DNA of 64,000 nt, taken from NCBI RefSeq assembly GCF_030908245.1, contig NZ_JAVFJJ010000013.1:1-64000 (forward strand), read 5' to 3'. Position 1 is the first letter of the stretch; each line of letters opens with the position of its first letter. Positions 42,721 to 50,884 of the stretch are shown piece after piece. Made by a program: the position numbers and the translations under genes. The DNA comes from Sinomonas sp. ASV322 (GTDB lineage Bacteria > Actinomycetota > Actinomycetes > Actinomycetales > Micrococcaceae). Below the pieces are notes generated by a model. That model searched no databases. It was not told the DNA's origin and worked only from the letters and a program-made list of their open reading frames with translations.

Positions 42721-44133
42721 GTGGCACAGACGCAGTCGTCGTGGCGGCCTTCGCCGCGCCACGAGGGCCTTGGGCCGCTGACCGGGCTGCGCGACTTCAT
42801 CGACCGCCTCGCGGCGTCGTCTCCCGCGCGTCTGGCCCTGCTCTCGTTCACGGGCGTCATCCTCGTCTTCACGCTCGTCCTCACGCTCCCGATCTCCTCC
42901 GCCGACGGTCAGGTCACTCCCCTGCACGAGGCCCTCTTCACCGCGGCGTCGGCCGTGTGCGTCACGGGCCTCACGGTCGTTTCGACGGCCACCCACTGGT
43001 CTGCGGTCGGGCAGGTCGCGATCCTCGTGGCCATCCAGGTCGGCGGCTTGGGCATCCTGACCCTCGCGTCCGTGCTCTCGCTCGCCGTGAGCCGTCGCCT
43101 CGGCGTCCGGGGCAAGCTCATCGCGCGGGAGGCCATGAACAACGCCGGGCGCCTTGGCGAGGTCGGCGGCCTCCTCCGCATCGTCGTCGCCACCTCGGCC
43201 GCGGTCGAAGCCACGCTCGCCCTCTTCCTCACGCCAGCGTTCATGGCCCACGGCGAAGATTTCGGGCAGGCCCTGTGGCACGGGGTCTTCTACTCCATCT
43301 CGTCGTTCAACAACGCCGGGTTCACCCCGCACAGCGACGGCGTCGTCCCGTACCAGTACGATCTGTGGATCCTCGTGCCGCTCATGGTGGGCGGATTCGT
43401 GGGGAGCCTAGGCTTCCCGGTGCTCATGGTGTTCCTGCGGTTCAAGGCCCGCGTGCGCCTGTGGACGCTCCACGCGAAGCTCACGGTCGTCGTTTCCTTC
43501 ATCCTGCTCGCGCTCGGGGCGTTCCTGTGGGGCGCCATGGAATGGGACAACGCGCGCACCATCGGCGGCATGGCGCCCAGCGAGAAGATGGTCCAGTCGA
43601 TCTTCGCGTCCGTCATGACCCGCTCGCTCGGCTTCAACCTCGTGGACATGAACCACCTCGAGCCCTCGACGATGCTGCTCTCGGACGCCCTCATGTTCGC
43701 GGGCGGCGGCTCGGCCTCGACGGCAGGCGGCATCAAAGTGACCACGGTCGCCGTCATGTTCCTCGCGATCGTCGCGGAAGCCCGCGGCGACCGCGACGTC
43801 CGCGCGTACGGCCGGACGATCCCCGAGGGCGTCATGCGCGTCGCGATCAGCGTCATCGTCATGGCGGCGACGCTCATCATGGTCGCGTGCTCGCTGCTCC
43901 TCGCGATCTCGGGCCAGAGCCTTGACCGCGTCCTGTTCGATTCGATCTCCGCGTTCGCGACGGTCGGCCTCAGCACGGGCCTCGCCGCCGAGCTTCCGCC
44001 CGAGGGTGTCTACATCCTCACGGCACTCATGTTCTTCGGCCGCGTCGGCACAATCACGATGGCCACCGCTCTGGCCCTCCGCCAGCGCAGCACCCTGTAC
44101 CACTACCCGGAAGAGAGGCCGATCATTGGCTGA
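42721..44133 (+). CDS. ktrB: Potassium uptake membrane subunit KtrB/TrkH family (470 aa)
   Basis: Ion-conducting subunit with four pore repeats: SAVCVTGLTVV, SISSFNNAGFTPHSDG, SVMTRSLGFNLVDM and ISAFATVGLSTGL give the four selectivity loops with Gly. The GGGSASTAGGIKVTT helix is the KtrB intramembrane gate region. GTG 42721 has GAGGG about 9 nt upstream. It overlaps the start of ktrA by 8 bp, so the two are co-translated. Confidence 0.92.
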   Translation: MAQTQSSWRPSPRHEGLGPLTGLRDFIDRLAASSPARLALLSFTGVILVFTLVLTLPISSADGQVTPLHEALFTAASAVCVTGLTVVSTATHWSAVGQVAILVAIQVGGLGILTLASVLSLAVSRRLGVRGKLIAREAMNNAGRLGEVGGLLRIVVATSAAVEATLALFLTPAFMAHGEDFGQALWHGVFYSISSFNNAGFTPHSDGVVPYQYDLWILVPLMVGGFVGSLGFPVLMVFLRFKARVRLWTLHAKLTVVVSFILLALGAFLWGAMEWDNARTIGGMAPSEKMVQSIFASVMTRSLGFNLVDMNHLEPSTMLLSDALMFAGGGSASTAGGIKVTTVAVMFLAIVAEARGDRDVRAYGRTIPEGVMRVAISVIVMAATLIMVACSLLLAISGQSLDRVLFDSISAFATVGLSTGLAAELPPEGVYILTALMFFGRVGTITMATALALRQRSTLYHYPEERPIIG

Positions 44134-44809
44134 CAAGACTCCCGCGGGCCGGCCCAACCCGAACGCCCCGGTTCTCGTGATCGGCCTCGGTAGGTTCGGC
44201 TCCGCGACGGCTCAGCAGCTCGTCAAGCAGGGCCGCGAGGTCCTTGCGATCGAGCGGGACCAGGAGCTCGTCGAGACGTGGGCTCCCGTCCTGACCCACG
44301 CCGTCCAAGCGGACGCGACCAACCTCGAGGTGCTGCGGCAGCTCGGGGCTCAGGAGTTCCAGTCCGCCGTCGTCGGCGTGGGTACCTCGATCGAGTCCTC
44401 GGTGCTGATCACGGCGAATCTCGTGGATCTCGGGATCGAGAACATCTGGGCGAAGGCGATCACGACCTCGCACGGCAAGATCCTCGCCCGCATCGGCGCA
44501 AACCACGTCATCTATCCGGAGACGGACGCAGGCGTCCGCACGGCCCACCTCGTGAGCGGACGCATGCTCGACTTCATCGAGTTCGACGACGACTTCGCGA
44601 TCGTCAAGATGTACCCGCCGAAGGAGACACAGGGCTTCACGCTCGCCGAGTCGCAGGTTCGGGCGAAATACGGCGTGACGATCGTAGGGGTCAAGAGCCC
44701 TGGCGAGGACTTCACGTACGCGCAGCCGCACACGAAGGTGAGCGGTCGCGACATGCTCATCGTCTCGGGGCACGTGGACCTGCTCGAGCGCTTTGCCGCG
44801 AGGCCGTAA
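44126..44809 (+). CDS. ktrA: Potassium uptake regulatory subunit KtrA (227 aa)
   Basis: Cytoplasmic RCK ring subunit gating KtrB. RCK_N Rossmann domain (VLVIGLGRFGSATAQQL; AIERD; VQADATN) binds ATP or NADH; the RCK_C domain follows (about 140-225). The start is TTG 44126, inside the ktrB end, with GAGAGG 7-8 nt upstream; no ATG or GTG fits without losing the nucleotide fold. Confidence 0.9.
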   Translation: MADKTPAGRPNPNAPVLVIGLGRFGSATAQQLVKQGREVLAIERDQELVETWAPVLTHAVQADATNLEVLRQLGAQEFQSAVVGVGTSIESSVLITANLVDLGIENIWAKAITTSHGKILARIGANHVIYPETDAGVRTAHLVSGRMLDFIEFDDDFAIVKMYPPKETQGFTLAESQVRAKYGVTIVGVKSPGEDFTYAQPHTKVSGRDMLIVSGHVDLLERFAARP

Positions 44810-44815
44810 CCGTCC

Positions 44816-44975
44816 AGGGGTCACCTCCCGCGGGTGCGGTAACGTCCAAGGGTCACCTCCCGCGGGTGACCCCCCCCCCGCTCAACCCACGGAACGTGAC
44901 CCCTGAACGCGGGTCAACCCACGGAACGTGACCCCTGAACGCGGGTCAACCCACGGAACGTGACCCCTGAACGGG
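44816..44975. repeat. Intergenic tandem repeats after ktrA
   Basis: Two units of a 27-bp motif (CGTCCARGGGTCACCTCCCG) are followed by a C9-10 run and three units of a 32-bp motif (GGGTCAACCCACGGAACGTG). The last unit forms the 3' end of the hydrolase gene. Confidence 0.85.
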
Positions 44976-45749
44976 GGTGCGGGTCCGGTCCCACAGGGCC
45001 CGCAGCGACGCCGCGACCCGCTCGGGTTCGACGCGATGTGGGGGATCGAAATGATGCCGTCCCGCAAAGACCTCGAGGCGGAAATCGGGGAACACGCCCG
45101 CGAGCCGCTCGGCGATCTCGCCGTAGTCATCGGGGTTGGAGAGGGCACCGAGGGCGAAATAGACCGGCCTGTCGAACCGAGCGAGGGCATCGCGGTCGAG
45201 GTCGTAGGTTTCGAAGGTCCGGATGAACGCCCGAATCCCAGCCGGCCTGAGGGCCATCCACGGCGGCTGGTCGCCGCCTCGCACGGGTAGCCCGGCCGTC
45301 ACACCAGGCCGGACGCCGAGCTTGACGAACTCGGCCATGAACTCGGCCGGCGGCAGCACGTCGAGCTCCCGGTACCGTTCCCATAGAGCCCGGTGGGCCG
45401 GGCTCCACCCCCAGCTCCCCGCCCACGCGGGCTCAAGGAGCGCGAGGCTTTCGAGCCGCGCGTGATGCTTCGCCGCGAACGCGAGCGCCGAAGCCCCGCC
45501 GCCCGAATAGCCGACGAGATGGAACGTGTCCCAGCCGTGTGCTTCGGCTTCGCGGAGCACGCCGTCGACCTCGGTATCGAGGCTGTAGTCCGGGGGCGGC
45601 GTGGGGCCCGCGTAGACCTCGAGGTCCTTGACAAGTGCCTCGACGCCGTCGCCAAGCGCTTCAACGAGCGCGCCGTACGCGAGAGCGGCTGGGAGAACGC
45701 TCCCGGGCAGGAGGACGGCACGATGTGGGCTGTTGCTCTCTCCATTCAT
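44946..45749 (-). CDS. Alpha/beta hydrolase (267 aa)
   Basis: Alpha/beta-hydrolase fold: HRAVLLPGSVLPA opening, nucleophile elbow VGYSGGGASALAFA with Ser, the acid near YFALGALSNPDD and the His in VFAGRHHFDPPH. Substrate unknown. Its last eight codons (VQGSRSVG) and its stop lie inside the 32-bp tandem repeat, so the C-terminal tail is repeat-derived. ATG 45749 is chosen because it is followed directly by the first strand; 45785 is an alternative. Confidence 0.8.
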   Translation of the reverse strand: MNGESNSPHRAVLLPGSVLPAALAYGALVEALGDGVEALVKDLEVYAGPTPPPDYSLDTEVDGVLREAEAHGWDTFHLVGYSGGGASALAFAAKHHARLESLALLEPAWAGSWGWSPAHRALWERYRELDVLPPAEFMAEFVKLGVRPGVTAGLPVRGGDQPPWMALRPAGIRAFIRTFETYDLDRDALARFDRPVYFALGALSNPDDYGEIAERLAGVFPDFRLEVFAGRHHFDPPHRVEPERVAASLRALWDRTRTPVQGSRSVG

Positions 45750-45860
45750 TTCACCAGTGTCCGGCCGAGGCCGCGTGCGCCGCATCGCGCGTTCGCGCTA
45801 TTCAGGGGCGACGACGCGCGATCCCTATCCCCCGACCGCGCCGGAAGCCATGATCGAAGC

Positions 45861-47372
45861 ATGACGCCTGCGCTGCGCCTCGCCGAGTTCATCGCTGCCA
45901 TCTCGCTCGCGACCGACCTCGGCATGGGCCAGCCTCTCGAACAGGGCCTCCGGACGTGCCTCGTGTCGCTCGAGCTCGCCGACGCCGCGCGGGTCGAGGA
46001 GCACGTCCGCCACGAGGTCTTCTACACGGCCCTCCTGCGCTTCCTTGGCTGCACGGCCAACGCGCACGAGACTGCGGCCGTCGGCGGAGATGACCTCGCC
46101 TTGCGCGCCGCAATTGCCCCCGTGCTCGGTGCAACGCCACCGGCTTTCCTCAAGGAAGTCCTCCCAGTGCTGGGTCGGGGTCTTCCGGCCGCGCGGCGCG
46201 CCGCGCTCGGGGCGAGCTTCCTCGCCACTGGTCCGGCCCGGATGCGTGGGGGCGTGCGCGCTCACTGCGAAGCGGCCGAAATGCTCGCGACCCGGCTCGG
46301 GCTCCCCGCGGCCACGCGCGCGGCGCTCGGCGCGGCCTTCGAGCAGTGGAACGGGCACGGCTTCCCTCAGGGGGTCCGGGGCGAATCCATCCCGCTCGCG
46401 GCCAGGATCGTGTTCATCGCGCGCGACGTCGAGGTCATCGCGCGGCTGCGCGGCGCCGACATCGCGCGCGCTGTGCTGCGCGAGCGCGCGGGGAGGTCGT
46501 ACGACCCAGCGCTCGCGCGGGCGGCCCTCGGAAGCCTCGGCCAGCTTCTCGAGGCCGCGCGAACTGAGATGCCGTGGGACGTCGCCCTCCGGCGCGAACC
46601 GAAGCCCGTCGCCGAGATCCCCGCCGAGCAGATCGACGACGTCCTCGCCGTGTTCGCGGACTTCGCCGACCTCAAGGAGCCGGAACGGGCTGGCTTCTCG
46701 CGCGACATCGCGGCCCTCGCGGCGGAGGCAAGCCCGGACCACGCGCCGCTCCTACGGCGCACGGGCCTCGTGCAGGACCTTGGGCGCGTCGCCGTTCCGA
46801 ACCGTCCGGACGGGGGCCGCGAGTGGTCCGCCGCCGATGACGAGCGGCTTCGGCTTCACCCGTACTACAGCGAGCGCATCCTGTCCCGGATCACGACGAC
46901 GGCGCCGCTTGCCAGAATCGCGGGAATGCACCACGAGCGGGTGGACGGCTCGGGGTACTACCGGGGCGCCGCCGACGGCGAGATCCCCTGGGACGCGCGC
47001 GTGCTCGCGGCCGCGACGTCCTTCAGGGAGCTGCTCGCGGGCACCGCCACGGCGCCGTCGCTCGCCGCGGCAGCCGATACGCTCGCGGGCCTCGCACCCG
47101 AGAAGCTCGACGCCGACGCCGTCGACGCCGTCCTCGCTGCGGCAGGAGTTCGGGATCGCCGCACCCGCCCCGAGTGGCCTTCAGGGCTCACGGAACGAGA
47201 AGTCGACGTGCTGCGCCTCATCTGCCGGGGCGCCACGAAGAAGGACATGGCGGCGGCTCTCTTCATCGCGCCCAGCACGGCGGATCATCACATCCGGCAC
47301 ATCTATGCCAAGATCGGGGTCTCGTCGCGCGCCGCGGCGACGCTCTTCGCCGTCGAACGCGATCTCCTGTAG
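45861..47372 (+). CDS. HD-GYP-like protein with C-terminal LuxR HTH (503 aa)
   Basis: Two HD-GYP-like halves can be seen: about residues 110-200 with WNGHGFPQGVRGESIPLAARIV and about 315-400 with DLGRVAVPN and MHHERVDGSGYYRGAADGEIPWDARVLA. Both depart from the canonical HD...HHE...GYP set (for example QD for HD and GYY for GYP), so hydrolysis of cyclic di-GMP or another phosphodiester is doubtful. Residues about 442-500 form a LuxR-type HTH (LTEREVDVLRLICRGATKKDMAAALFIAPSTADHHIRHIY). A ligand-sensing transcription factor is the likeliest role. No good ribosome site precedes the ATG. Confidence 0.78.
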   Translation: MTPALRLAEFIAAISLATDLGMGQPLEQGLRTCLVSLELADAARVEEHVRHEVFYTALLRFLGCTANAHETAAVGGDDLALRAAIAPVLGATPPAFLKEVLPVLGRGLPAARRAALGASFLATGPARMRGGVRAHCEAAEMLATRLGLPAATRAALGAAFEQWNGHGFPQGVRGESIPLAARIVFIARDVEVIARLRGADIARAVLRERAGRSYDPALARAALGSLGQLLEAARTEMPWDVALRREPKPVAEIPAEQIDDVLAVFADFADLKEPERAGFSRDIAALAAEASPDHAPLLRRTGLVQDLGRVAVPNRPDGGREWSAADDERLRLHPYYSERILSRITTTAPLARIAGMHHERVDGSGYYRGAADGEIPWDARVLAAATSFRELLAGTATAPSLAAAADTLAGLAPEKLDADAVDAVLAAAGVRDRRTRPEWPSGLTEREVDVLRLICRGATKKDMAAALFIAPSTADHHIRHIYAKIGVSSRAAATLFAVERDLL

Positions 47373-47419
47373 CGGCGGTGTCTCCCTGCAGAGCGGTGTT
47401 GGCCGCGGCAACCGGCCGC

Positions 47420-47600
47420 CGGTCTCCCCAGCTTCTGCGCCGGTCTCCCCAACTTCTGCGCTGCTCCGACCCGCAGCACTGCGCGTCGGGGGGCGTGAGG
47501 CGCGTCATCACAGGGCTAGGCGAGGTGTCCGGACACGAGCCGCGCGCCGACAGCTCCGGAAACTGGGGAGATCGGACATGAACCTGGGGAGATCGGTCGG
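47420..47600. repeat. Opposed pairs of 20-21-bp repeats
   Basis: CGGTCTCCCCAGCTTCTGCGC-like units occur twice in tandem (47420-47461), and AACTGGGGAGATCGGACATG-like units twice in tandem (47561-47600). The core CTGGGGAGAYCGG of the second pair is the reverse complement of the first, enclosing about 100 bp. The 250-bp gap between the LuxR-type gene and proC holds nothing else recognisable. Confidence 0.8.
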
Positions 47601-47622
47601 CGAATCCCCGCGGCCGCGCGGA

Positions 47623-48453
47623 TCAGGCGAGTTCGCGAGTGATGTCTTTCGAGCGCTCGGCGGCGGCACGCGCGCCGTCGGCGATGATGCCCGGCAGGCC
47701 GCGCTCGTCGAACGTCGCGATCGCACGCTCGGTCGTCCCGTTCGGGCTCGTGACCGCCCGGCGCAGCGCCGCAGGGTCGGCACCCGGCTCGGCGAGCATG
47801 TACCCCGCGCCGACGACCGTCTCTCGGGCCAAGATGAGCGAAAGCTCCGGGTCGAGCCCGAGCTGTGCGCCGGCGTCGGCCATCGCCTCCGCAAGGTAGA
47901 ACGCGTAGGCCGGGCCCGAGCCGCTCACGGCGCTCACGGCGTCAACCTGTTCCTCGGGGACCTCGACGACGAGGCCGAGGTTCCCGAGGAGCTCCTTGAC
48001 GTGGTCGATCTGGGCGCGGGTCGCGTTCGTCCCACCGGACACCGAGACGACGCCGCGGCCGACGCGCGCGGGCGTGTTCGGCATCGTGCGGATGACCGGC
48101 TGGCCCGCGGGGAGCGCGCGCTCGAGCTGCTCGATCGAGACCGCGGCGGCCACACTCACGACGACGGCGCCGTGCGGCAGAGACGGGCCGACCTCGGCCG
48201 CGAGGGCGGCCACGCCAGCGGGCTTGACGCCGAGGATGACGAGGGACGCGCCGCGCACGGCCTGCTGATTCGCGTCCGACTCCTCCCCCGTGGCCATGGC
48301 CGTCACGCCGTAGCGCTTGGCGAGCTCATCGGCACGCTCGGCGCGCCGCACAGTGGCCGTGACGTCTGTCTTCTGGATACCCGCGGCCAGAAGGCCGGCC
48401 AAGATGGCCTCGTTCATGGACCCGCAGCCAAGGAAGGCGATCTTGTTGCTCAT
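47623..48453 (-). CDS. proC: Pyrroline-5-carboxylate reductase (276 aa)
   Basis: Last step of proline synthesis, reducing pyrroline-5-carboxylate with NAD(P)H. N-terminal Rossmann fold IAFLGCGSMNEAILAGL, the VKPAGV segment, MPNTPARVG, and the signature GSGPAYAFYLAEAMADAGAQLGL with VTSPNGTTERAI. Length is typical. ATG 48453 begins the protein; an in-frame start at 48528 is in the noncoding region upstream. Confidence 0.94.
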   Translation of the reverse strand: MSNKIAFLGCGSMNEAILAGLLAAGIQKTDVTATVRRAERADELAKRYGVTAMATGEESDANQQAVRGASLVILGVKPAGVAALAAEVGPSLPHGAVVVSVAAAVSIEQLERALPAGQPVIRTMPNTPARVGRGVVSVSGGTNATRAQIDHVKELLGNLGLVVEVPEEQVDAVSAVSGSGPAYAFYLAEAMADAGAQLGLDPELSLILARETVVGAGYMLAEPGADPAALRRAVTSPNGTTERAIATFDERGLPGIIADGARAAAERSKDITRELA

Positions 48454-48538
48454 GCCCCCATCCTGCCAGCCACGGGGCCGGGCGCGCATTCCCAGCTTCT
48501 TCCCATCGTGGACTGGGGATACTCCCAAGAATGCGACC

Positions 48539-48660
48539 TAGTGTTTTTGATACCTCACAGGGTGCGAGTGATGGAGCGGCCGCTTCCCCCAAGTGGCCGC
48601 ACGGCGCTGGCAGCCGCGGATATTGGTCCCCCACCTTCCCGCCGCTGCCAGCGCCTTACT
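48539..48660 (+). ncRNA. Candidate structured RNA 1 of a tandem pair
   Basis: A TAGTGT -10-like box (48539-48544) precedes the motif GGTGCGAGTGATGGA (48561-48575). Then come a 10-bp stem (48576-48585 with 48591-48600, one G-U pair) capped by a CCCCC pentaloop, and a 12-bp perfect stem (48603-48614 with 48644-48655) whose loop holds another GGTCCCCCACC mini-hairpin. TTACTC follows. There is no reading frame of note. Cytosine-rich hairpin loops recall the actinobacterial 6C RNA class, but the match is not exact. Strand is inferred from the promoter-like box and from copy 2. Confidence 0.55.
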
Positions 48661-48730
48661 CATATCCGGCACTCGAATCCGGGACCAGTTCGGGACCGGA
48701 CTCCCAGCCTTTTCCCAGCGTTATCCCGGC

Positions 48731-48757
48731 TTCGATTCAGGTACGCACGGGTATAGT
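48731..48757 (+). promoter_or_regulatory. Promoter before structured RNA 2
   Basis: TATAGT (48752-48757) is a good -10 box; TTCGAT at 48731-48736 is a weak -35 with 15-bp spacing. Transcription would begin near 48764, just before the conserved 5' motif. Confidence 0.5.
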
Positions 48758-48762
48758 CGTCT

Positions 48763-48880
48763 CACTCATTAGGTGCGAGTGATGGACCTTCCGATTCGTC
48801 GGAAGGTCCGAGCGCCGGACGAGCGCAGGAAACTCCCCCCCAATGTTTCCTGCGGAACTCGTCCGGCGCTTACCTTTTAA
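48763..48880 (+). ncRNA. Candidate structured RNA 2 of a tandem pair
   Basis: It starts with the same GGTGCGAGTGATGGA motif (48772-48786) within a small CACTC/GAGTG hairpin. Next is an 11-bp perfect stem with a TTCG tetraloop (48784-48794 with 48799-48809). Then a long stem: 13 bp (48811-48823 with 48858-48870) and 10 bp (48824-48833 with 48845-48854) around a loop with seven cytosines; TTACCTTTT follows like a terminator tail. Both RNAs end in GGCGCTTAC/AGCGCCTTAC-type sequence. Either may be a 6C-like sRNA. Confidence 0.62.
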
Positions 48881-48994
48881 GCGCCGCCCCGGCGGGAACG
48901 CGTCGGCCGAAGGGCCTGAGCGCAGCTCCGCCGCGGCGACGTCGGGCCGGTCCCCTTGTCCGGCCGCACTCCGTGAGGACGAGCCCCGACGCGG
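48881..48994. other. Intergenic remainder before the epimerase end
   Basis: GC-rich sequence with short inverted repeats (for example GGCC-gaag-GGCC near 48910) but no gene; it may include the terminator of the minus-strand epimerase gene. Confidence 0.4.
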
Positions 48995-49861
48995 CTATCG
49001 CGTGCGCTGCTCCGCAGCCGTCCACTCGGGCCGCGCGACGTGCCCGAGGTGTTCGCGCGCGAAGTCGAGCACGGCCGCGAGCATCTGCTCGCGCTCTCCC
49101 GCGGCCTTGGCCTTGCGGGTGCTCACCTCGGCGACGACGACGCCGTCGAACGCCGAATCCGCCAGGAATTGGAGGCACTCGGCCACACGCTGAGTGCCCT
49201 GCCCCGGGAGGAGGTGCTCATCGCGGAACGACCCGCCCGACCCGTCCGTGAGGTGGATGTGGCGCAGCGAATCGCCGAGCGCCTTGAGGGATTCGAGACT
49301 GTCTTCGCGAGCAGTCGCGGCATGGGAGAAGTCCCACGTGACGTCGCGGTAGCCCTGGCCTACCGGGTCCCAGTGCGGCAGGTAGGCGCGCGTCTCGCGC
49401 CCGCGCACCCGCCATGGGTACATGTTCTCGACAGCGATATGGACCTCGAACTCGTCGGAGAGGTCGCGGATGCCGATCGGGAATCCCTCCGCGTAGCCGC
49501 TCTGCCACCGGAACGGCGGGTGCACGACGACGGTGTCGCACCCCACGATCCGGGCCATCTCGCACGAACGCCGGACCTTGGTCCACGCGCCGCCCCACAC
49601 CTGCTGGGTGAGCAGGAGGGTCGGGGCATGGATCGACACGATCGGCTGGTCGTAGCGCTCGGAAAGATGGATGAGGGCGTCGGGATCCTGGCTCGCGGAG
49701 TTGTTGGTCACCATGACCTCGACCCCGTCGTAGCCGAGATCGGCCGCGCACGCGAAGGCGTCGTGCACGCTGAGCGGATAGACGGACGCGCTCGACAGGC
49801 CGATCGGAACCTCGGGAACGGCCTTCGACTTCCGCCACTCGGGCACGACGCCGTCGATCAT
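48995..49861 (-). CDS. Sugar phosphate isomerase/epimerase-like TIM-barrel protein (288 aa)
   Basis: AP-endonuclease-2-type TIM barrel: IGLSSASVYPLSVHDAFACAADLGYDGVEVMV, VSIHAPTLLL, VVVHPPFRW, IAVENMYPW, VTWDFSHAATA, LRHIHLTDGSGG and VVVAEVSTRK give the successive strands with the His/Glu/Asp metal ligands. The substrate is unknown. The ATG at 49861 overlaps the Ppx/GppA stop by 4 nt (ATGA), so the two genes are coupled, an arrangement common in actinobacteria. Confidence 0.85.
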   Translation of the reverse strand: MIDGVVPEWRKSKAVPEVPIGLSSASVYPLSVHDAFACAADLGYDGVEVMVTNNSASQDPDALIHLSERYDQPIVSIHAPTLLLTQQVWGGAWTKVRRSCEMARIVGCDTVVVHPPFRWQSGYAEGFPIGIRDLSDEFEVHIAVENMYPWRVRGRETRAYLPHWDPVGQGYRDVTWDFSHAATAREDSLESLKALGDSLRHIHLTDGSGGSFRDEHLLPGQGTQRVAECLQFLADSAFDGVVVAEVSTRKAKAAGEREQMLAAVLDFAREHLGHVARPEWTAAEQRTR

Positions 49862-50877
49862 CGCGCGCTCCCCACCGGGTGCTGAAGCTCGATGCGCCGC
49901 CGTTCGCTCGCAATCGGCTTGATGTGCTCGGGCGGGGCCAGTGGGCCGTCGAACACGAGCTGATCGAGGCGCCGCAGGATGAGGCCCTCGCGGAGCGCCC
50001 ACGGGCAAATCTCGAGCTCGTCGACCTCGAAGAGCTCCAGCGCGGCCTCGGCGACGAGGGCTCCCGCGAGGACTTGCAGGGCGCGCGCGTCGGAAACCCC
50101 CGGCAAGTGCACGCGGTCCGCCGCGGACATCGCCGAGATGCGCTGGGTCCACAGTCCCAGATCCGTGCGCTCGAGCACGCGCCGCACGTACGGGCCGGCT
50201 CCGCTCGGGGCCGCTCCGGCGATGCGCGCGAGCGAACGGAAGGTCTTCGACGTGCCGGTCACGAGCGTGGGCTTGCCGAGGCTTTCGAAGCTCCGCACCA
50301 CAGGCTTGAGCGTCGAGCGGATGTACCGGCGCAGCTCCTTGACGCTCTTGGCGCTTGGCGGGTCCTCGGGCAGCCAGTCGCGCGTGAGCCGCTGTGCGCC
50401 GAGTGGCACGGACGCCGCGATGTCGGGGAGCGAATCGTTTCCCATGGCCATCTCGAACGATCCGCCGCCGATGTCGAGGGAGAGGATCCTCTCGCGCCCC
50501 CATCCGTACCAGCGACGTACCGCGAAGAACGTCATCGCGGCCTCTTCGCGGCCCGTGAGCTCCTGAAGAGTCACATTGGCTTCACGATGAATACGCTCGA
50601 TGACCGCTTCGCCATTCCGCGCCTCGCGGATGGCCGACGTGCAGAACGCGAGCAGGTCCTCCGCCTCGTGGCGGCCCGCGAAGTCCCACGCCTCGAGCAC
50701 GAAGTCGATGAGCTCGCGCTGGCCCGTCTCGCTGATGCTCCCGTCGTCGTCGAGGTGTTTGACGAGGGAGAGCGGCCGCTTGTGCGACGCGAAGGCCACA
50801 GGCTGTGCGCCGGGGTGGGCGTCCACCAAAAGAAGGTGCACGGTGTTCGAGCCGATGTCGAGGACGCCTAGACGCAT
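49858..50877 (-). CDS. Ppx/GppA family phosphatase (339 aa)
   Basis: Exopolyphosphatase / pppGpp phosphohydrolase family with an actin-like ATPase fold: MRLGVLDIGSNTVHLLLVDA, TSAIREARNG, ELTGREEAAMTFFAV, and ILSLDIGGGSFEMAMG. Shorter than E. coli Ppx, as usual in actinobacteria. AATAAT at 50884-50889 (minus strand), 6 nt before the ATG, suggests a leaderless mRNA. It could degrade polyphosphate or alarmone; not resolvable. Confidence 0.88.
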   Translation of the reverse strand: MRLGVLDIGSNTVHLLLVDAHPGAQPVAFASHKRPLSLVKHLDDDGSISETGQRELIDFVLEAWDFAGRHEAEDLLAFCTSAIREARNGEAVIERIHREANVTLQELTGREEAAMTFFAVRRWYGWGRERILSLDIGGGSFEMAMGNDSLPDIAASVPLGAQRLTRDWLPEDPPSAKSVKELRRYIRSTLKPVVRSFESLGKPTLVTGTSKTFRSLARIAGAAPSGAGPYVRRVLERTDLGLWTQRISAMSAADRVHLPGVSDARALQVLAGALVAEAALELFEVDELEICPWALREGLILRRLDQLVFDGPLAPPEHIKPIASERRRIELQHPVGSAR

Positions 50878-50884
50878 GAGCCCA

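Noticed and set aside
44816-44975. Possible CRISPR array
   Set aside because: The repeats are contiguous, without unique spacers, so they are minisatellites.
48763-48880. tRNA gene
   Set aside because: Stems are 10-13 bp with C-rich or TTCG loops; no anticodon arm, T-loop sequence or CCA-end layout.
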